Assembly (NCBI GenBank): GCA_946409145.1
Contig: CAMJVA010000076.1
Location: forward strand, 1 to 7,612
Direction: 5' to 3'
Length of the DNA: 7,612 nucleotides
DNA from: an uncultured Enterococcus sp.
Lineage (GTDB): Bacteria; Bacillota; Bacilli; Lactobacillales; Enterococcaceae
Of the stretch, positions 4,594 through 7,612 are shown one piece after another. The notes under the pieces were generated by a model that was given only the letters and a program-made list of their open reading frames with translations, was not told the origin of the DNA and did not search any database. How positions within the stretch are numbered: the stretch's first letter is position 1; every line of letters starts with the position of its first letter. A program made the translations under genes and the position numbers.

Positions 4594-6362
4594 CTTTGGA
4601 GTAAATACATATCGTAGTAAAGTCCTTGTTTGGCTAAAAGTTCTTCATGAGTCCCTCGTTCAACAATTCTTCCTTTGTCTAACACTAAAATAAGTTCTGC
4701 ATCCCGAATAGTAGAAAGACGGTGAGCGATGGCAATCGTCGTTCGACCTTTCCGCATTCTTTTTAATCCTTCTTGAATTAAAGCTTCTGTTTCTGTATCA
4801 ATATTAGCAGTCGCTTCATCCAATACTAAAATTTTAGGATCCGTCACAATCGTTCTAGCAAAAGTAATCAGTTGTCGTTGACCAGAAGAATAACTGGCTC
4901 CTCCTTCAATGACTTTAGCATGGTACTGTCCTGGAAGTTCTTCAATAAATGTATCTGCTTGTACAAATTGCGCTGCTTTTCTAATCTCATCATCAGTAAT
5001 TTTTTCATTAAGAAGACGAATATTACTAGAAATATCTCCGTAAAACATAAACGCATCTTGCAAGACTAAGCCCATTTTTTTCCTTAATTCTTCCATAGGG
5101 TATTGGCGAATATCTTTTCCGTCAATTAAGATTTCTCCTTTAGAAAATTCGTAAAAACGCATTAAGACGTTAATAATGGAACTTTTGCCACTGCCTGTGT
5201 GGCCCACAAGAGCAACTGTTTCTCCGGGATTAGCAGTAAAAGAAATATCTTTTAAAACATCTTGTTTCCCATCATAGGAAAAAGTTAAATTTTTAAATTC
5301 AATTTTTCCAGCTTGGATTTCTTCTTTTGCTTCTTTAGCTTGTTGTGGGGTGATTTCATTTTGATCTAAAATTTTTAAAATTCGGCTGCCAGCTACCATT
5401 CCATCAGTAAAAACAGATAAATAATCCATCATTTGTGACATTGGATTAAAAAATGCTTGAACATAAGTGGTAAAAACGTATACCATGCCCACTTTTACGG
5501 GAGAATTTAAAGCTTCAACACCAAATAAATACAAGACTAAAGCCACAGCCAGTGCATATAATAAACTAATTACCGGACTCAAAAGTAGGGCATTAGTTTT
5601 AATCATGTTAAATCTTGTTTTTAAATACTCTTGATTAATTTGATCAAATTCTTTTTCCAAACGTTTTTCTTGCCGAAATTGTTGCACAATACTCATGCCA
5701 GAAATCGTTTCATTTAATTTAGTATTCAGCTGACTTAACCGTTCTCGCATATTGCGATAAATTTGTGAAGAAAATTTTTGATAATACCAAATAATCAAAA
5801 TTAAAAGAGGTAAAAATAATAAACAAATTAAAGCTATCTTGGAATCAATAGCAAACATGGCAAAAAATGATGAACCTACTGCAAAAATTCCCGTAAAAAC
5901 AGTTAAAAAAACATACCAAAAATCAAATAAAGTTTCAGTATCATTAGAAACTCTCGACACAATGGAACCTGCTGGGGTTTGATCAAAATAACGCATCCCT
6001 AAAGTATGCAACTTTTCAAATAATTTTACTCGAATGTGTTGATAGGTTTCTAAAGAAGCCACGGAATAAATGAAAGCTTGAAGAAACCAAACCACACTTT
6101 TTAAAATGGTTCCCAAAAAATAAAGTCCAGCAAATATTAAAATTATTTTAGTCGTGGCACTTTTATCGTCTAAGTACCCGTCCATTAAATACTGTAAAAC
6201 TTTAGGCAAAAATATATTAATCACTGAAAGGAAAAAAGCAAAACAAATGGCAATTAAAAATGATTTGCGAAATTTTTTCGTATAAGCAAAAAGACGTTTC
6301 ACAATTACTTTTTGCTCTTTTAAGGATAAGGACTTACTCCAAGCTGATTCAAATTTTTCCAC
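4581..6362 (-). CDS. Heterodimeric ABC exporter, second subunit (LmrD/BmrD/EfrB-like)
   Basis: This is a half-transporter of the multidrug/lipid exporter class, expected to pair in the membrane with the product of the preceding gene. In its 593 residues, an N-terminal membrane domain of about six helices (roughly 35-60, 72-98, 150-172, 176-195, 258-281, 292-312) precedes an ATPase domain. The ATPase motifs are A-loop Y363, Walker A GHTGSGKSS (387-395), Q-loop Q435, signature YSSGQ (491-495) in place of LSGGQ, Walker B ILVLDE with catalytic E516, and switch H547. The altered signature with an intact Walker B glutamate is the second-subunit pattern of heterodimeric exporters. The start is a GTG (6360-6362) that shares one base with the upstream TAG stop (TAGTG), with AAGGAGG 10 bases upstream, so translation is probably coupled. 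The substrate (drugs, dyes, lipids or peptides) cannot be assigned; the symbol is left blank because such pairs occur in several paralogues. Confidence 0.93.
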   Translation of the reverse strand: MEKFESAWSKSLSLKEQKVIVKRLFAYTKKFRKSFLIAICFAFFLSVINIFLPKVLQYLMDGYLDDKSATTKIILIFAGLYFLGTILKSVVWFLQAFIYSVASLETYQHIRVKLFEKLHTLGMRYFDQTPAGSIVSRVSNDTETLFDFWYVFLTVFTGIFAVGSSFFAMFAIDSKIALICLLFLPLLILIIWYYQKFSSQIYRNMRERLSQLNTKLNETISGMSIVQQFRQEKRLEKEFDQINQEYLKTRFNMIKTNALLLSPVISLLYALAVALVLYLFGVEALNSPVKVGMVYVFTTYVQAFFNPMSQMMDYLSVFTDGMVAGSRILKILDQNEITPQQAKEAKEEIQAGKIEFKNLTFSYDGKQDVLKDISFTANPGETVALVGHTGSGKSSIINVLMRFYEFSKGEILIDGKDIRQYPMEELRKKMGLVLQDAFMFYGDISSNIRLLNEKITDDEIRKAAQFVQADTFIEELPGQYHAKVIEGGASYSSGQRQLITFARTIVTDPKILVLDEATANIDTETEALIQEGLKRMRKGRTTIAIAHRLSTIRDAELILVLDKGRIVERGTHEELLAKQGLYYDMYLLQSSED

Positions 6363-7612
6363 TAGCTTTCCCCTCCTTCAATTTTTGCTTCTAATTGTTG
6401 TTTTTCATACATTTTCTTGTACCAACCGTGAACGCTTAAAAGCTCTTCATGAGTTCCTCGTTGAATAATTTTCCCTTGGTCAATGACTAAAATTTCTTTT
6501 GCGTGCATTACAGAAGACAGGCGGTGAGCCACAATCATCATGGACTGGTCCGCTCTTTTTTGTTTTAACCCTTGTAGAATTTTTTCTTCCGTTTTAGCAT
6601 CAACGGCTGATAAAGCATCGTCTAAAATCAACAGTTCTGGTTTAACGAGTAGAGCTCTTGCTATGGAAAGACGCTGTTTTTGTCCACCAGATAAAGAAAC
6701 CCCACGCTCTCCTACCATGGTGTCATAACCATTGGTAAAGCCTAAAATATCTTCATGAATATCTGCCAGTTTTGCTGCTTGATACACTTCTTCCATAGTC
6801 GCTTCAGGTTTGGCAAAACGAATGTTGTCAGCAACGGTTAAAGAAAATAAAAAATGTTCTTGGGGAACATAACCAATTTGTGGGAGCAAACAATCTAAAG
6901 CGTAATCTTTAATATTTACTTTATTCCAAGTAATTTCCCCTAAATAATCATCATATTCTCGCAGTAATAATTTTATAATAGACGTTTTCCCTGAGCCTGT
7001 TTTCCCCACGATTCCAATGGTTTGTCCTTTTTCTAAAGTAAAATAAATATTTTCTAGTCCTTTCACGGTTTCATCAGGATAAGAAAATTTTTCCAAGGAA
7101 TACCTTAAGGTTCCTTGGGCTTTTTTAGTCACGGGAACTTTTGCTTCTTGAATACTGGATTTTTCTTGAAGTAACAGCTGCACCCGATCGTAACTCGCCG
7201 ATCCTCTTTCTAAAACATTGAACAACCGACCAATAGCAAACATAGGCCACACTAGCATCCCAATATACGCAATAAAAGAAACCATTTGTCCCACAGTAAG
7301 GTCATTCGCCATAATTAATTTTGAGCCTACAATAATCGTAATCACATAAGAAAGACCAATAATTAAAGTAATAAAAGGATCAAATAAAGAATCTAGTAAG
7401 AAAACCCGGCGATTTTTCACCACAGCATTGTCCACTTTTACATGAAAGTCAGCTAAGTCTTCTTTTTCTTGCCCAAATGTTTTAATTACTTTAATCCCTG
7501 TAATACTTTCTTGCACTTTGTCATTAATATCAGAGAAACTTTCCTGACTCTTTGAAAATGCATCATGGAGTTTACTCCCTAAAACTCTAGCAACAATGGC
7601 TAAAAGAGGTAA
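6362..7612 (-). CDS. Heterodimeric ABC exporter, first subunit (LmrC/BmrC/EfrA-like), N-terminus outside window
   Basis: The reading frame stays open to the right edge, so 416 residues are visible. Half-exporters are usually about 570-600 residues, so about 160 N-terminal residues, including the first membrane helices, are missing. The visible part begins LPLLAIVARVLGSKLHDAFS, contains the end of the membrane domain with helices near visible residues 80-100 and 108-130, and then an ATPase domain: A-loop Y178, Walker A GKTGSGKTS (203-211), Q-loop Q251, a canonical LSGGQ (307-311), and switch H363. Walker B reads LLILDD, with Asp332 replacing the catalytic glutamate, the sign of a degenerate ATP site. 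The partner gene follows with a one-base overlap. A GTG at 7514-7516 is in frame but lies inside the conserved domain and is not a start. Its promoter and any adjacent regulator are out of view. Confidence 0.92.
   Translation of the reverse strand, partial: LPLLAIVARVLGSKLHDAFSKSQESFSDINDKVQESITGIKVIKTFGQEKEDLADFHVKVDNAVVKNRRVFLLDSLFDPFITLIIGLSYVITIIVGSKLIMANDLTVGQMVSFIAYIGMLVWPMFAIGRLFNVLERGSASYDRVQLLLQEKSSIQEAKVPVTKKAQGTLRYSLEKFSYPDETVKGLENIYFTLEKGQTIGIVGKTGSGKTSIIKLLLREYDDYLGEITWNKVNIKDYALDCLLPQIGYVPQEHFLFSLTVADNIRFAKPEATMEEVYQAAKLADIHEDILGFTNGYDTMVGERGVSLSGGQKQRLSIARALLVKPELLILDDALSAVDAKTEEKILQGLKQKRADQSMMIVAHRLSSVMHAKEILVIDQGKIIQRGTHEELLSVHGWYKKMYEKQQLEAKIEGGES
6373..6379 (-). promoter_or_regulatory. 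Ribosome binding site for the second exporter subunit
   Basis: The minus strand reads AAGGAGG within the last codons of the first subunit, followed after ten bases by the GTG start at 6360-6362. The strong site supports this non-ATG start, which has no ATG competitor close by. Confidence 0.75.

Noticed and set aside
7514..7516. GTG as the start of the first exporter subunit
   Set aside because: The frame continues without a stop to the window edge with typical exporter sequence upstream, so the gene is cut by the window and does not start here.

Overview
The window looks like a stretch of ordinary chromosome from a low-GC Gram-positive bacterium of the Lactobacillales, most likely Enterococcaceae (Enterococcus, Vagococcus, Tetragenococcus or a relative). 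That placement is an inference. It rests on the AT-rich base composition, strong AAGGAGG-type ribosome binding sites, sigma-A promoters (some with an extended -10), hairpin plus T-tract terminators, and the set of protein families. I see no insertion sequence, phage gene, CRISPR array, tRNA or rRNA, and no cassette that looks foreign.

Layout from left to right: the 5' part of rpsU (ribosomal protein S21) runs leftwards off the window. It is separated by about 300 AT-rich bases, carrying two divergent promoters, from a rightward gene for a pyruvate,phosphate dikinase regulatory protein (DUF299/YqfL family). That gene ends at a strong bidirectional terminator shared with a convergent ArsR-family regulator. 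Everything from the regulator to the right edge is on the minus strand. In order of transcription (right to left) it reads: a heterodimeric ABC exporter pair (the first gene cut by the window edge, the second overlapping it by one base), trxB (thioredoxin reductase), an alpha-phosphoglucomutase gene, and the ArsR regulator. Hairpins between these genes suggest that the exporter pair, trxB and the phosphoglucomutase gene are separate transcription units. The regulator may have a weak promoter of its own or depend on read-through from the phosphoglucomutase gene.

The genes do not form one pathway. They cover translation (S21), control of the PEP/pyruvate node (PDRP), hexose-phosphate supply for cell-envelope glycans and lipids (phosphoglucomutase), thiol redox balance (TrxB), lipid or drug export (ABC pair) and probable zinc sensing (ArsR). 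The points most worth a second look are: the complete CzrA-type alpha-5 metal-site spacing in the small regulator, although no metal transporter is visible nearby; the complementary degenerate motifs in the two ABC subunits; the structured rpsU leader; a possible Spx-type AGCA box upstream of trxB; and a PDRP gene that does not sit beside its usual dikinase target. I found no convincing previously undescribed system.
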